A stretch of 64,000 bases of DNA from Nocardioides marinisabuli (lineage in GTDB: Bacteria > Actinomycetota > Actinomycetes > Propionibacteriales > Nocardioidaceae), in the NCBI RefSeq assembly GCF_013466785.1, contig NZ_CP059163.1, forward strand, positions 434,001 through 498,000. Direction: 5' to 3'. The position numbers were made by a program, and so were the translations under genes. The notes beneath the pieces were generated by a model. The model made no database searches and was not told where the DNA came from. It worked only from the letters and a program-made list of their open reading frames with translations. Of this stretch, positions 24,474-33,388 are shown one piece after another (position 1 is the first letter of the stretch; each line of letters starts with the position of its first letter).

Positions 24474-25571
24474 CTACCCCGTGCGGGGCCCGCGACCGCG
24501 AACGCTAACACGCAGCCATGACAGTCTCGGTGGTCGTGACCGGGCCCGGGACAGGGCGTCGCGCTCGCGCGTGAGCGATCTCACGTCCCCGGTGAGCCGG
24601 GCCATCGCCTCGGTGGCGCAGCCCAGCAGCTCGGCGTCGGAGACCTCGTCGGGGTGCCGGCGCCCGGCGAGGTCGCCGGGCTCGAGCAGCGCGGGGTCCC
24701 CGACCACGTCGAAGCCCTCCTCGCCGAGCATCCGCACCGACCGCTCCCCACGCGCCACCAGGTCGGCGAGCGTGGCCTCGGAGGGCCGGAACTTCTCCCG
24801 CGAGGACGGCAGCACCCCGCCCTCGCCGAGGTAGCCGCGGATCCAGGTGCCCCGGTCGACGGCGGAGCGGAAGTCCCCGAGGTGGGCGTTGACCCGCCGC
24901 AGCAGCTCGACCTCGACCAGGCCCAGCGAGGCGTTCGCGGCCGACTCCGGCACCTCGAGCCCCTCGTCGTCGAGCCCGAGCACCCCCAGGAAGCGGCGCA
25001 GCAGCTCGCCGGGCTCCGAGCGGCCCGGGGCCATCGGCAGCACGTGCACGTGCTCGTGGGGCAGCACGGCACCCCACCGCTCCAGCACGATGCCGAGGTC
25101 GAAGCTGGGCCAGCCCCACTCCCCCGTGTCGGCGCGGGGACCGTCGGGCGGGTAGGCGTCGATCCGGCCGCGGGCCCCGTTCTTGACCCACTCCTGCCAG
25201 CGCGAGATGAACAGGTCGGGCATCGAGCGAGCGGTCACCAGCACGTGCACCTCGGCGGGCGCCAGGTCGGCGACCACGCGGCGCACCTGCTCGACCGAGG
25301 CGGCGGCGAAGAACTCGTGGGTCACCAGCACGTCACCCGACCACGACCGCGCCTCCTCGACCAGGTCCTGCCACGGGTGCGCGGTGTCGCCGGGGCGGCG
25401 CGCCAGGCCCGGGTCCTCGCGCACGTCGAGCGAGGCCAGCAGGTGGCGGCGCCGCGCGCCGGGCAGCAGGAGCCCCCGCCGGCGCAGGCGCTCCTTGTTG
25501 GCCCACAGGGCGTCCTGGAGGTAGGTGGTGCCGGTCTTGGGCAGCCCGACGTGCAGGAACACCCTGCTCAT
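24474..25571 (-). CDS. Sulfotransferase-like P-loop protein (paralog 2)
   Basis: 365 residues. The P-loop is VFLHVGLPKTGTTYLQDAL; the second motif LVTARSMPDLFISRWQEW has the W-Q-E shared with the paralogs; ANASLGLVEVELLRRVNAHL is the family signature. The C-terminal region is helical and ends basic (SRARSRPPRLSWLR), with a heptad-like stretch (ARLTGDVRSLTRERDAL). The ATG at 25571 overlaps the stop of the coiled-coil gene (ATGA). It is the fourth cistron of the compact unit starting at 28496. Probably a PAPS-dependent transferase acting on a product made by the LicD/methyltransferase protein encoded upstream (inference). Confidence 0.77.
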   Translation of the reverse strand: MSRVFLHVGLPKTGTTYLQDALWANKERLRRRGLLLPGARRRHLLASLDVREDPGLARRPGDTAHPWQDLVEEARSWSGDVLVTHEFFAAASVEQVRRVVADLAPAEVHVLVTARSMPDLFISRWQEWVKNGARGRIDAYPPDGPRADTGEWGWPSFDLGIVLERWGAVLPHEHVHVLPMAPGRSEPGELLRRFLGVLGLDDEGLEVPESAANASLGLVEVELLRRVNAHLGDFRSAVDRGTWIRGYLGEGGVLPSSREKFRPSEATLADLVARGERSVRMLGEEGFDVVGDPALLEPGDLAGRRHPDEVSDAELLGCATEAMARLTGDVRSLTRERDALSRARSRPPRLSWLRVSVRGRGPRTG

Positions 25572-25801
25572 CGCGAGGAGGGCCCCGCGGGGTCGCTGAC
25601 GCCGGCGCGGTAGCGCTCGAGGATCTCCACGACCCGGGGGTCGTCGCTGCCGGCCAGGGGCACCAGGAGCTCGGCGACCAGGTCGGTGAGCTCGGCGACC
25701 CGCAGGTTCAGCGAGCGGCACTCCTGGACCTCGGCCTCGAGCTCGGCGACCCGGCGGGCGAGGCCGGCCTGGTCGCGGTACTGACGGAGGACGTTCTTCA
25801 C
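25568..25801 (-). CDS. Small coiled-coil protein between LicD/methyltransferase and sulfotransferase genes
   Basis: 77 residues from GTG 25801, which overlaps the preceding stop (GTGA); its own stop overlaps the next ATG (ATGA). The sequence is charged and helical (LARRVAELEAEVQECRSLNL, then RVAELTDLVAELLVPL), with leucines at heptad spacing, a single cysteine and no membrane segment. It may belong to the short coiled-coil DUF6752-type proteins of Nocardioides, but I am not certain. Coupling on both sides suggests it is made in fixed ratio with its neighbours, perhaps as an adaptor or oligomerisation partner. Confidence 0.7.
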   Translation of the reverse strand: MKNVLRQYRDQAGLARRVAELEAEVQECRSLNLRVAELTDLVAELLVPLAGSDDPRVVEILERYRAGVSDPAGPSSR

Positions 25802-27372
25802 TGAGGCCACTGGACCACCAATCTGCAGAGGTACGGGGTCGCACCGGGGTCGGTCGAGCCGGGGCGCTCCCCGGCCAGGTCGTGCCGGGCCACGACGGTG
25901 CCGCCCGAGGCCTCGACCTGGGCGACGAGCGCGTCCACGTCGATCGGGTGCACGCCCACCGGGTTGCCACCGGGGGCCGGCGCGCTGAGCACCTGGAGGT
26001 AGAGCCGGCCCTGGCCGCCCAGCACCATCCGCGCCAGGCGCAGCAGGTTGGCGCGCCCGTCGGCGTTGGTCGCGTCGGCGACGTGGCGGGCCAGCACCAC
26101 CTTGGGCCCGGGCTCGCGCGAGAGCAGGGCACCGGTGACCAGGGTCGAGCGGACCTCGGTCAGGTTCGCCCAGCGGAAGGTCGCCGGCAGCTCGCGACGG
26201 GCCAGCTTGCGCTGCTTGCGCGCGAACGCGCGGCGGCAGTAGTCGAGCCCGACGGCGTTGACGCCGTGCCGGGCCAGGAAGGCCACGTCGGCGCCGGTGC
26301 CGCACCCGACGTCGACGGCGCTCACCGCGCGACGCTCGCGGCGACGCACCCAGCGCACGAAGTCGCTGGGCCGGTCCTGGCCCGAGCCGCGCTGGCGCGC
26401 GTAGTAGGGGTCCCAGACCTCCTCGCGCTGCACGCGGGTGCCGCGGAACCAGCCGTTGAGCCGGCGCCGGGTGCCGGCCGGGGTCTCGAACTGGTAGGCC
26501 GGGTCGGGCACCCGCCACGACTCGCCGTACATCGCGACCAGGAGGTGCTCGGGCTGCGCCGGCACCGGCAGCTCACGGCCCTCGAGGCTGGCGGTGCCCA
26601 GCGGCCAGATCCACTCGCGCTCGAAGGGGTGGCCCACCTCGCCCATCAGGTAGAGCACGCCGTCGCGCAGGAAGCCGCCGAAGACGTCGAGGCCCCGACG
26701 GGTGCCGTCGGACTCCTGCACGAAGATCTTGAACGCCAGGCCCGAGTAGCGGGTCACCGGGTAGCCCATCTCGACGAGCGCGCGCTGGAGCCGGAAGGAC
26801 TCGCGGACCACGTCGGCGGGGTGCTCGTGGGCGCTGACGTAGCCGAGGTCGGCGTCGGAGTCGTGACCGATGAAGCCGCCCTGGCGCACCGCGCCCAGCA
26901 GGGTGCCGTAGGCGATGAAGGCCTCGACGCCGCCGCTGCGCAGGGCCGCGAGGACGTCCTCGATGGAGTCGAGCAGCGGGTCGAGGTGCTCGGCGGAGCG
27001 GTCGGCGAAGAGCCGCATCAGGCGCATGCTCTTGTCGAGGCCCAGCGGGTTGCCCTGGGCGTCGGCGACCACGATGCGCTGCTGGGTGTCCTCGGGCTCC
27101 CCCAGCACGACCTCGGCCGCGTGCAGCTCGGTGGAGCTGGCGTGGTCGACGAGCGCCACCCGGGCGCGACCGACCAGGTGGCTGCGCAGCGGCGCGGGCC
27201 AGGCCCAGAAGCGCTGGCCGTCGCGCTCGACGGTGTCGCGCTCGAGCCAGAACGAGCCGACGCGCTGCTCGTCGAGGACGAGGTCGACGGGACGGTCCTG
27301 CGAGCCGCGGGGCAGGCGCACGTGCACGCCCTCGTCGTCGACGTGGGCCTCGAGTCCGGGCGCGGCGCTCAC
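25798..27372 (-). CDS. LicD-like nucleotidyltransferase fused to SAM-dependent methyltransferase
   Basis: 524 residues from GTG 27372, overlapping the upstream stop. Residues 1 to about 110 form a beta-rich N-terminal part. Residues about 140-300 match the LicD/NTase fold: AYGTLLGAVRQGGFIGHDSD followed by ADLGYVS, the G-x-hhGa-hR and D-x-D pattern for metal and nucleotide-linked substrate. Residues about 350-520 form a class I methyltransferase (SAVDVGCGTGADVAFLARHG; AVGLDYC). LicD proteins attach phosphocholine or other phospho-substituents to glycans. The fusion suggests coupled phospho-transfer and methylation of a surface glycan or its substituent; this is inference. Confidence 0.8.
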   Translation of the reverse strand: MSAAPGLEAHVDDEGVHVRLPRGSQDRPVDLVLDEQRVGSFWLERDTVERDGQRFWAWPAPLRSHLVGRARVALVDHASSTELHAAEVVLGEPEDTQQRIVVADAQGNPLGLDKSMRLMRLFADRSAEHLDPLLDSIEDVLAALRSGGVEAFIAYGTLLGAVRQGGFIGHDSDADLGYVSAHEHPADVVRESFRLQRALVEMGYPVTRYSGLAFKIFVQESDGTRRGLDVFGGFLRDGVLYLMGEVGHPFEREWIWPLGTASLEGRELPVPAQPEHLLVAMYGESWRVPDPAYQFETPAGTRRRLNGWFRGTRVQREEVWDPYYARQRGSGQDRPSDFVRWVRRRERRAVSAVDVGCGTGADVAFLARHGVNAVGLDYCRRAFARKQRKLARRELPATFRWANLTEVRSTLVTGALLSREPGPKVVLARHVADATNADGRANLLRLARMVLGGQGRLYLQVLSAPAPGGNPVGVHPIDVDALVAQVEASGGTVVARHDLAGERPGSTDPGATPYLCRLVVQWPQ

Positions 27373-28496
27373 CGGCCCTCCTCGCTGGCGCGGCGCAGGT
27401 GGGCGACCGCGTCGCGCACCAGCTCGTCGATGTCCTCGGGGTCACCCGGGTCGCCGGGGTCGGTGCGCGCTCCGCTCGCGCCACCGCCCAGCCCCACGGC
27501 GTGCTCGTGCACGACCCGGGCGCAGCGCAGCACCTGGTCGGCCGGCGGCGGCGGTGCCTGCTCGGGGTAGGCGGAGAGGTCGTCGGGCACGGGCAGGTCG
27601 TCGAGGTCACCGACCAGCGAGACCCGGCCCGAGGTCGCCAGGGCGCGCAGCTCCTCGTTGCGGGAGCGCGCCCACGCGGCTGCCCGCGCGTCCAGCCGCG
27701 GGCGGTCCTGCTCGTCGCGCAGCGGGGCCAGCACCCCGCGGGCCAGCGGGCGCACCAGGCGGCGGTAGCTGCGCGGCGCCAGGTCGTCGAGGTGGGGGTT
27801 CGCCCGGCGCAGCCAGTCGCACGAGGCGTAGCCCAGGGACTCGTTGTCCTTGACCTCACCGAGGTCGGCGACGTCGGGGCGGACCCCGGCGGCGCGGGCG
27901 AAGCGGCGCCAGAGCTCGTCACGCGGGGCCGAGGACGGCGGCACGGTGACCACGTCGATGCCCTGGACGGCCGGCACCGACCAGCGCTCGACGATGGTCG
28001 CGACGTCCTGGGCACGGTGGAAGGTGCGGTGCGCACGTGAGGGGCCGCGCCGCCCGGGGGCCTTCTCGATGGCGCGCAGGTAGGTCGACCAGTCGTCGGT
28101 GCCGAGGTTGCGCGTGTAGGTCTGCCACTGGGCCGGCACCACCCGGAACTGGTCGCGCACCGTGAGCAGCACGCGCACGTCGAGCCCCTCCAGCGGCGCG
28201 AGGAAGGCCTCGACGTGGCGGGGGGCGGCGAAGCTGAGGAACTCCATCGAGACGATGCCGGTGTGCCCGTCCATCTCGTGGGCGGCCCGCGCGATCCGCT
28301 CCCAGCGGCGCCGGTTGCGGCGATCGTCCTTGGGCAGCCGCAGCACGTCGCGCACGGCCTTGGTCTGGCGGGCGAAGCCACCGAGGAACTCGACCCCGGT
28401 GCCGGCGATCTCGTCCTTGTTGCCGCCCAGCACCGACTGGACGTAGCTGGTGCCCGTCTTCATGGCACCGATGTGCAGCACGACGCGGCGACCCAT
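27369..28496 (-). CDS. Sulfotransferase-like P-loop protein (paralog 3)
   Basis: 375 residues. The P-loop is VVLHIGAMKTGTSYVQSVLG; LLTVRDQFRVVPAQWQTY gives the second motif; DNESLGYASCDWLRRANPHL is the family signature. The ATG at 28496 has AGGGAGAG upstream and heads a leftward unit of tightly coupled genes. An Asp/Gly/Pro-rich linker (TDPGDPGDPEDIDELV) lies near the C-terminus. It is closest in motif detail to paralog 1 (both MK[ST]GT[TS] and NESLG). Predicted PAPS-dependent sulfotransferase; substrate unknown. Divergent from the EEP-fusion gene, sharing a 192-bp control region. Confidence 0.77.
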   Translation of the reverse strand: MGRRVVLHIGAMKTGTSYVQSVLGGNKDEIAGTGVEFLGGFARQTKAVRDVLRLPKDDRRNRRRWERIARAAHEMDGHTGIVSMEFLSFAAPRHVEAFLAPLEGLDVRVLLTVRDQFRVVPAQWQTYTRNLGTDDWSTYLRAIEKAPGRRGPSRAHRTFHRAQDVATIVERWSVPAVQGIDVVTVPPSSAPRDELWRRFARAAGVRPDVADLGEVKDNESLGYASCDWLRRANPHLDDLAPRSYRRLVRPLARGVLAPLRDEQDRPRLDARAAAWARSRNEELRALATSGRVSLVGDLDDLPVPDDLSAYPEQAPPPPADQVLRCARVVHEHAVGLGGGASGARTDPGDPGDPEDIDELVRDAVAHLRRASEEGR

Positions 28497-28585
28497 CACT
28501 CTCCCTGCTCCTCGTGCTGCTCCTCGCGGCTCCCACCGGCCGCGGCCGCACACACGCTACGCCACCTCGAGCGTCCCGAGCACGA

Positions 28586-28603
28586 GACGAAACACGGTTC
28601 GTC
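28586..28603. promoter_or_regulatory. Candidate operator palindrome in divergent intergenic region
   Basis: GACGAA (28586-28591) and TTCGTC (28598-28603) are perfect 6-bp arms with a 6-nt spacer. They sit midway between the divergent starts at 28496 (minus) and 28689 (plus). The position suits a dimeric repressor controlling both the sulfotransferase-led unit and the EEP-fusion gene. No matching regulator gene is adjacent. Confidence 0.35.
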
Positions 28604-28688
28604 ACAGTAGCATCACCAGCACCGCTGGCCCCGCAGGCAACGCCGGGCGGGGCCTTCCCGCCAGCGAGCACGTCAGGACGTCGTACCC

Positions 28689-30560
28689 ATGAGGCTCAAC
28701 CAGATCGCTCCCCCCCGGTCCGGTCACCGGCTCACGACCGCACTCCTCGCCACCACGGTGGCGCTCTCCGCGCTCACCGCGCTCGTCCCGGGCGCCTCGG
28801 CCGCGCCCGACGCGCGCACGGTGCTCGCCGAGCAGCCCGCGGGGCCGCTGACCTTCCAGGTGGCCTCCTTCAACCTGCTCGGCGCCGGGCACACCGACGG
28901 CTCCAACCCGCGCAAGGGCTTCGACAAGAGCGGCCCGCGGCTCAAGCGCGCCATCGAGATCCTCGACCGCGAGAGCATCGACGTCGTCGGCTTCCAGGAG
29001 ATGCACCAGGCCCAGTACGCCAAGTTCACCGAGTGGGAGAGCGAGCGCTTCGGGCTCTACCCGGGCGCCCAGCTCGGGACCGCGCCGATGCACAACTCGA
29101 TCGCCTGGCGCACCGACCAGTGGCAGGCGCTGCGCACCGAGTCGATCAAGATCCCCTACTTCAAGGGCAACGAGATCAAGATGCCCTACGTGCTGCTCGA
29201 GCACCTCGAGACCGGGCAGCAGGCGTGGTTCCTCAACGTGCACAACCCGGCCGACGCCCGCGGCCCCGCCCAGAAGTGGCGCGACGAGGCGGTGCGGCGC
29301 GAGGCCAACCTGGTCAACCAGCTGCGCGAGGACCACCCCGGCGTGCCGGTCTTCCTGACCGGTGACATGAACGACCGCGACGAGTTCTTCTGCCCGGTGG
29401 TCGCGCGCACCGAGCTCGAGGCCGCCAACGGCGGTGGTTCCGACGAGAGCGGGTGCGAGACGCCCCCCGCGATGAAGGTCGACTGGCTGCTGGGCACCGC
29501 ACCCACCGTCTTCACCGGGTACGCCGCCCTGACCGACCCCCTGGTCAAGGCGACCACCGACCACCCGGTGATCGTCGCCGACGCCGTCGTGCCCACCCCC
29601 GTCGTGCAGGCCTCGCCCATCGACCGGGTCGTGGTGCTCGGCGTCGAGGGCCTGCGCTCCTCGGCGATCGACCTGACCGCCGGCGGCTGGTCCCGGCTGG
29701 CGCGCGAGGGAGCCATCACCCTCAACGCCCGCACGACCCTCGAGTCGACCGCCCCCCTGCCCAACGTGCTCTCCATGCTCACCGGCCGGCGCGTCGACGC
29801 CGCCGCCCTGGGCCACGGCGTCACCTACAACAACGACCGGGGCGAGGTCGTGCGCTCCACGGCCGGACGCTACGTGTCGAGCATCTTCGACCTGGTGCAC
29901 AACCAGGGCGGGCGGACCTACCTGGCCGCCAACCGCAACCGCATCGACATGGTCGACCGCTCGTGGGACGGCGCCAACGGCGGTCGCGACCCCTACGGCT
30001 TCGACGACGGCACCGACAAGGTCGACCGCTACTTCCGCGGCGGCAACGACTACCGCCTCGTCGAGGACCTGCGCACCAAGCTCGAGAAGCGACCCGCCGC
30101 CTTCACCTACGCCGAGCTGTCCAGCCTCGACAAGGTGGGCCGCAAGGCCGGCTTCGACTCCGAGCGCTACCACAAGTTCGTGGGCAAGATCGGCCGCATG
30201 GTCGGGCGCACCCTCGGCAGCATCGAGGCGTCGAAGAAGCTCGCGGGACGCACCCTGCTCGTGGTCGCCGGCACCAACGGCGGCGTCGACGGCGCCGCGC
30301 GCGACAGCGAGCGCACCGGCAACTACACGGTGCCGTTGATGGTGTGGGGCCCCGGTGTGGTGCAGGGGGCCGACCTCTACGACCTCAACCCGGCCTGGTC
30401 GGACCCCGGCAACGCGCAGGACGGCTACGAGACCCCCGCCCCGATCCACACCGGCGTGGTCGCCAACCTGGCGCTCTCGGTGCTGGGCCTGCCGGCCCTC
30501 CCCGGGAGCCTGATGAACAACGACCAGCGGCTCAACGTGCTGAGCCTCCCGCTGGGCTGA
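28689..30560 (+). CDS. Secreted EEP-family hydrolase fused to alkaline-phosphatase-like domain
   Basis: 623 residues with a Sec signal (ALLATTVALSALTALVPGAS). Residues about 55-300 form an endonuclease/exonuclease/phosphatase domain with all core motifs: SFNLLGAGH, GFQEMHQAQY (Glu), VFLTGDMNDRDEF (Asp/Asn) and TTDHPVIVADA (Asp/His). Residues about 310-610 look like a type I phosphodiesterase/alkaline-phosphatase fold (RVVVLGVEGLRSSAID; PLPNVLSMLTGRR), but the usual SDHG metal site reads VVAGTNGG, so the second domain may be inactive. Possible substrates are extracellular DNA, phospholipid head groups or teichoic-type polymers. It is followed 49 nt later by the sulfatase gene. Confidence 0.82.
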   Translation: MRLNQIAPPRSGHRLTTALLATTVALSALTALVPGASAAPDARTVLAEQPAGPLTFQVASFNLLGAGHTDGSNPRKGFDKSGPRLKRAIEILDRESIDVVGFQEMHQAQYAKFTEWESERFGLYPGAQLGTAPMHNSIAWRTDQWQALRTESIKIPYFKGNEIKMPYVLLEHLETGQQAWFLNVHNPADARGPAQKWRDEAVRREANLVNQLREDHPGVPVFLTGDMNDRDEFFCPVVARTELEAANGGGSDESGCETPPAMKVDWLLGTAPTVFTGYAALTDPLVKATTDHPVIVADAVVPTPVVQASPIDRVVVLGVEGLRSSAIDLTAGGWSRLAREGAITLNARTTLESTAPLPNVLSMLTGRRVDAAALGHGVTYNNDRGEVVRSTAGRYVSSIFDLVHNQGGRTYLAANRNRIDMVDRSWDGANGGRDPYGFDDGTDKVDRYFRGGNDYRLVEDLRTKLEKRPAAFTYAELSSLDKVGRKAGFDSERYHKFVGKIGRMVGRTLGSIEASKKLAGRTLLVVAGTNGGVDGAARDSERTGNYTVPLMVWGPGVVQGADLYDLNPAWSDPGNAQDGYETPAPIHTGVVANLALSVLGLPALPGSLMNNDQRLNVLSLPLG

Positions 30561-30609
30561 GCACCTACACTCGGCGGCGCCCGTCCGCCACCGTCAGGAG
30601 CACTCGCGC

Positions 30610-32213
30610 ATGTCCCGCAGCATCGGCACCCGGCGGCTGGGCGCCGCCGCGGTCGTGGCCGCCCTGGCCCTGGCCGGGTGCACGTCGACGGACCCCCCCG
30701 CCGACGAGACGGACCCGGCGCGCAGACCGGCCAGCCGCCGCGCAACGACGCCGAGCCCGGGCGCACGAGCCTGCGCGACCCCCGCCCCGGCGACCGGGTC
30801 CTACCGGTCGGCGGGGCCGGGCTCGCCGAGCCCGTGCCGGTCGAGTCCCCCGAGCAGCCGAACCTGCTGATGATCACCCTCGACGACGCCGCCTGGGGCG
30901 ACATGGTGCACATGCCGAGGCTCCAGGAGCTGTTCGTGCAGGAGGGCGTGACCCTGCGCGGCGCCCTGGCCCCCAACCCGATCTGCGTGCCCGCGCGCAG
31001 CTCGCTGATGACCGGGCAGCACTCCCACAACCACGGCACCTGGAACACCACCTCGGACGCCGGGCACGGCCTGGAGGCCCTCGACGAGGAGAACACCCTC
31101 GCGGTCTGGCTGCAGGAGGCCGGCTACGACACCTTCTTCCTGGGCAAGTACCCCAACGGCTACACCGACGGCACCGTCGTGCCCCCGGGCTGGACCGGCT
31201 GGCGCGCGCTCGTGGACCCCACGACCTACAACTTCGTGCGCCCCACGGTGAGCATGGACGGCGTCGAGGAGAAGTTCGAGACCTACTCCACGACGTTGCT
31301 CTCCGAGCAGAGCGACGAGCTGCTGCGCGAGCCGGGGCGCGCCGAGGACCCCTGGTACATGTGGCTCAACTACGTCGCGCCCCACCACGGCGGACCGGAC
31401 GCGCCCGACGACCCCGCCGTGCTCTACCCCGACGACCCCGACCCGGTGAAGACCACCACGCCCGAGGACCGCGACGTCGACACCTTCGCCGACCTCGCGC
31501 TGACCGACACCCCCAACATGTTCGAGGACGACGTCACCGACAAGGTGCTGGTGCGCGGCACCCAGCGCACCGTGACCGAGCAGCGCCGGGCCCAGCTGAC
31601 CGAGGCCCACCAGCAGCGCATCGAGTCGTTGCAGTCGGTCGACCGGGCGCTGGCGAGCACCCTGGAGACCCTCGAGGAGACCGGGCAGCTCGACGACACC
31701 TACGTCGTGCTGACCTCCGACAACGGCTACACGCTCGGGGCCCACAACCTCGAGGGCAAGCTCTGGTACTTCCGCGAGATGACCAGCGTGCCCATGTACG
31801 TGCGCGGCCCGGGGCTCGAGCCCGGCACCGTCAGCGAGGCCCCCGTCACCAACGTCGACTGGGCGCCCACCTTCGCCGCCCTCGCCGGCGCGCGGCCCAC
31901 GCTCGAGGTCGACGGCGTCGACGTGCTGCCCTGGATCGGCAGCGGGGCCGACCGCCGGGTCGTGCCCATCGAGGCCTACCCGGTCAAGAAGGGCAGCAAG
32001 CGCCTCTACCGCGGGGTCGTGGTGGGCCCCTGGACCTACGTGCAGGGCCGCTCGGGCCAGGCGGAGGTCTACTACCGCGACGTCGACCGCTGGGAGCTGC
32101 AGAACCTCGCCGGCGACCCGCGCTACAGCGACCAGGTCGACGAGCTCAAGCAGCTGGTGCGCAGCACCAGCACCTGCGCCGGCGACGAGTGCCCCTCGGC
32201 GTACTACCGCTGA
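30610..32213 (+). CDS. Sulfatase lipoprotein, with frame break after the signal peptide
   Basis: The ATG at 30610 encodes a lipoprotein signal (AAAVVAALALAGCTSTDPP). The catalytic domain lies in another frame from about 30717. Adding one C in the CCC run at 30714-30716 joins them into about 534 residues. The core has LLMITLDDAAWGD (metal Asps), NPICVPARSSLMTGQ with the C-x-P-x-R sulfatase signature whose Cys becomes formylglycine, the GKYPNGY region, and LTSDNGYTLGAHNLEGK (Asp-Asn). It would hydrolyse sulfate esters at the outer membrane face. Its place among four sulfotransferase-like genes suggests sulfate turnover on a surface glycan (inference). The indel is probably a sequence error. Confidence 0.82.
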
Positions 32214-32229
32214 GAGCCACCGCTGAGGG

Positions 32230-33315
32230 CTACTCCTCGGAGCCGCCGATGGTGGCCGTCGCCACGATGACCGGGTGGTCGGTGGTGCGGTTGACCAGCT
32301 CGGTCTCCAAGGCCGCGAACTGCGAGAACGCGATGTCCGGCGAGCCGAGGATCCAGTCGACGTTCATCCGCGCCGGGGGCGAGCAGGCGCTGCCGGTCGA
32401 GCCGCCGTTGGCGGCGCGCAGCGGGGTGGAGCGGGTGATCGGGCAGAAGAACTCGGCGCGGTCGTTGAAGTCGCCGGTCATCACCAGCGGCGTGCCGTCG
32501 GCGGTGAGTCGGTTGGCCAGCTGGGCCTCGATGGCCACGGCGGCGTTGCGCCACTTCTGCGCCGGGCCGTGTGCGTCGGCGGGGTTGTGGAAGTTCGCGA
32601 ACCAGACCTGCTGGCCGGTCTGGTTGTGCTGCAGCAGCACGTAGGGCATCGGCACCCGGCGTCCCCCGAAGTAGGGGATCGGGACGGTGGCGGCCTGCAC
32701 CCGGGTCCACACGTCGCTGCGCCAGACCACCGAGTTGGCCATCGGGCCCGGGCCCAGCCCGGGGCCCGGGTAGACCTGCCACACCGGTGCCGTCGCGCGC
32801 AGGGTGTTGTACTGCGGCGCCTGCAGCTCCTGCAGACCGGCGACCGTGACGCCCTGGCCGGCCAGGATCTGCAGCGCCCAGCGCATCCGGGTCACGCCGT
32901 CGGTGAAGCGCGCGTGCCGACCACCGGGCTTGGTGTGGTTGGCGCCCAGCACGTTGAAGGAGCTGACCCGGAAGGTCGTCGCTGCCTGGGTCTCCTTCGC
33001 CGCGGCCCGCTCCACGGCCCGGGCGAGCCGGCCACCGCCGCGGATCTTCTGGGGCGAGGGGGTGCGGGTCTCACCGGGCTCCCCGAGCCACTCCTCGGGC
33101 TGCAGCACCACGCCGGTCACGATGCTGCGCGGACCGGCCTGGTTCGCCTCCGGCAGCGGCTCGCCGTCGGCGCCGAGCGTCACGGTCGCACCGCCGTCGC
33201 GGGAGAGCACCAGGAGCACGGCCACGGCACCGATGACGAGGCTCAGCAGTCCGGCCAGCAGGCCCTGGACGAGCGGACCCCCGGGGCCGGCGGGGGCACC
33301 GGCGTGCTTGGTCAT
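32230..33315 (-). CDS. Membrane-anchored EEP-family hydrolase
   Basis: 361 residues. One N-terminal membrane helix (LLAGLLSLVIGAVAVLLVL, about residues 19-37) is followed by an extracytoplasmic domain with the full EEP motif set: SSFNVLGANH, AGLQELQAPQY, VMTGDFNDRAEF and TTDHPVIVATA. It is clearly paralogous to the N-terminal domain encoded at 28689-30560, including the FHNPADAHGPAQKWR stretch, but lacks the phosphatase-like domain. It converges on the sulfatase gene with 16 nt between. Expected activity is metal-dependent phosphodiester cleavage outside the cell; nuclease versus phospholipase is undetermined. Confidence 0.85.
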   Translation of the reverse strand: MTKHAGAPAGPGGPLVQGLLAGLLSLVIGAVAVLLVLSRDGGATVTLGADGEPLPEANQAGPRSIVTGVVLQPEEWLGEPGETRTPSPQKIRGGGRLARAVERAAAKETQAATTFRVSSFNVLGANHTKPGGRHARFTDGVTRMRWALQILAGQGVTVAGLQELQAPQYNTLRATAPVWQVYPGPGLGPGPMANSVVWRSDVWTRVQAATVPIPYFGGRRVPMPYVLLQHNQTGQQVWFANFHNPADAHGPAQKWRNAAVAIEAQLANRLTADGTPLVMTGDFNDRAEFFCPITRSTPLRAANGGSTGSACSPPARMNVDWILGSPDIAFSQFAALETELVNRTTDHPVIVATATIGGSEE

Positions 33316-33388
33316 GCGAGATCCCCTCGGTGGCTGCGGCGCGCTGCGGTGGTGCGCCCCCGAGGGTACCGGACGTCACACGGGTCCT

